In this document: positions 63,240 through 64,000 of the stretch, piece after piece | Numbering within the stretch: the stretch's first letter is position 1 | Layout: every line of letters starts with the position of its first letter | NCBI RefSeq assembly: GCF_019879105.1 | Contig: NZ_CP082249.1 | Span: forward strand, 2,480,001-2,544,000 | Reading direction: 5' to 3' | Origin: Natrinema sp. SYSU A 869 | GTDB lineage: Archaea; Halobacteriota; Halobacteria; Halobacteriales; Natrialbaceae | Length of the DNA stretch: 64,000 nucleotides | Position numbers and translations under genes: made by a program | The notes under the pieces: model-generated | The model's database searches: none | Seen by the model: the letters and a program-made list of their open reading frames with translations, nothing else | Told to the model about the DNA's origin: nothing

Positions 63240-64000
63240 TGGTAGGGCCGATCATAGCAGTCCCGTGGACAGTCGTGCAGCCGGAATGGCTGCTGGGAGT
63301 GGCGTCCTGCAACGTGAGCCGGCTTCGATCACGTCCTCGCTGGGTCGAATCGAAGGCTCAGTCCCAACCGTGCCAGGGACAGCGCCTATTTCGGTTAGTG
63401 AATCAACGGCTCTCCCGACGTAAGTAGTTCTGGGTTTCAGGGCTACAAAGAAACGAGATGGGCTTGAAGAACTATTTCGAGTGGAACATTGGTCACGTTA
63501 GTGATCGGTGCAGCGAACAATCTATGAACCTGGTTTCGGTTCTGCACTATCCGGGATTGAGTTGTGAACCGGCTCGAAATCGGTGGGTAGGAACGGTAGC
63601 GTGCTCGGGTTCGACGAAGACTGTACTGATAAGTACGCATGACCGCTTCAGCGGTCACCGAGGAATGCTCGCTATCGTAGCCGCTGAAAGTCATTGCATA
63701 CTTGCTCGCACGACAGCTGCTCGATCAGCGTGTAACCGTTTCAGTGGCGACTATAGATGTCGACTACTGGTGTCGCGTGCAGGTCGAAACATGGGAGATC
63801 TGTTGCTTTGACGAGTTCGGCATCCGTGTTTCAACGAGGGATGAGAATCACGTGAGAGATCGTCGTCGCTGATTGATGACTGTCGCACGGACACACCGGT
63901 TTCTCTCGGGGTCGCGTTGCGACACGATCGCTGAGTAATCATGATTCGGCTCTCGTTCATGGCATCACAGGTAAGTGGCCGATAGCTGTCGGCCAGCTCG
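63240..64000. other. Right-end region without supported genes
   Basis: 761 bases. The only recognised structure is the inverted-repeat element at 63673-63755. A rightward frame of 117 codons across 63458-63811 overlaps that element and has no family-like sequence. A short palindrome accgcttcagcggt sits at 63643-63656. Confidence 0.5.
63673..63755. mobile_element. MITE-like element, copy 2
   Basis: An 83-base unit aligned full length with 8927-9010. The ends are inverted repeats: tatcgtagccgctgaaa on the left and tttcagtggcgactata on the right. The central cgacagctgctcgatcagcg includes a small palindrome. It has no coding capacity. Confidence 0.7.

Noticed and set aside
63458-63811. A 117-codon rightward ORF
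   Set aside because: It runs through the inverted-repeat element and has no family-like or acidic character.

Overview
This window is chromosomal DNA of a halophilic archaeon (class Halobacteria). The evidence is an archaeal 16S-tRNA-Ala-23S-5S operon, strongly acidic predicted proteins, high G+C, TATA-type promoters with near-leaderless starts, and haloarchaeal house genes (CetZ-like GTPase, EndA, LipA, RNase J, Hel308-type helicase, pdh cluster). A member of Natrialbales is my inference; a 16S comparison would settle it.

Left part, 1-24113: ordinary core genes. These are pheS (partial), an acidic unknown, trpS, an alkylguanine methyltransferase, an ornithine-cyclodeaminase relative, a tubulin/CetZ-like gene, endA, a NucS-N-domain/zinc-finger protein, a small Lrp-type ligand-binding protein, a block of membrane and secreted haloarchaeal proteins, a PfpI-like gene, a HAD phosphatase, a broken zinc-ribbon gene, a Ski2/Hel308 helicase, a PH-domain membrane protein, lipA, and pdhA-pdhB-pdhC. 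pdhB carries a one-base frameshift as sequenced.

Middle part, 24173-52824: about 28.6 kb encoding a contractile injection system (eCIS/tailocin-like) wedged between pdhC and lpdA, genes that are normally adjacent in haloarchaea. Its right-hand block runs: sheath, tube, a tiny overlapping ORF, gp28-like chaperone, DUF6760-like protein, second tube, and a six-helix membrane protein. A leftward pair encodes a DUF4255/Pvc16-type cap protein and the AAA+ ATPase. A more A+T-rich cassette follows, with a DUF4157 metalloprotease-like effector, a partner gene and a truncated copy of the DUF4157 segment. Then come a giant 1827-residue Ser/Arg-rich disordered protein and the complete baseplate/spike series (LysM adaptor, gpD/gp27 hub, gpV/gp5 spike, PAAR tip, gp25, two gpJ/gp6-like wedges, tail protein I with a beta-rich N-terminal extension). 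No capsid, portal, terminase, integrase or lysis gene is visible, so it is not a prophage. No receptor-binding fibre or classical tape measure is recognisable either.

Right part, 52888-64000: lpdA, an intergenic array of short perfect hairpins, a winged-helix regulator overlapping a small membrane protein, several tandem rRNA promoters, the rRNA operon with two tandem 5S genes and a strong terminator, and an RNase J gene pointing back at it. A roughly 84-bp inverted-repeat-bounded element occurs twice (8927 and 63673). Together pdhABC, lpdA and lipA supply the 2-oxoacid dehydrogenase complex and its lipoyl cofactor; the injection-system genes form a self-contained, probably horizontally acquired module placed beside highly expressed core genes.
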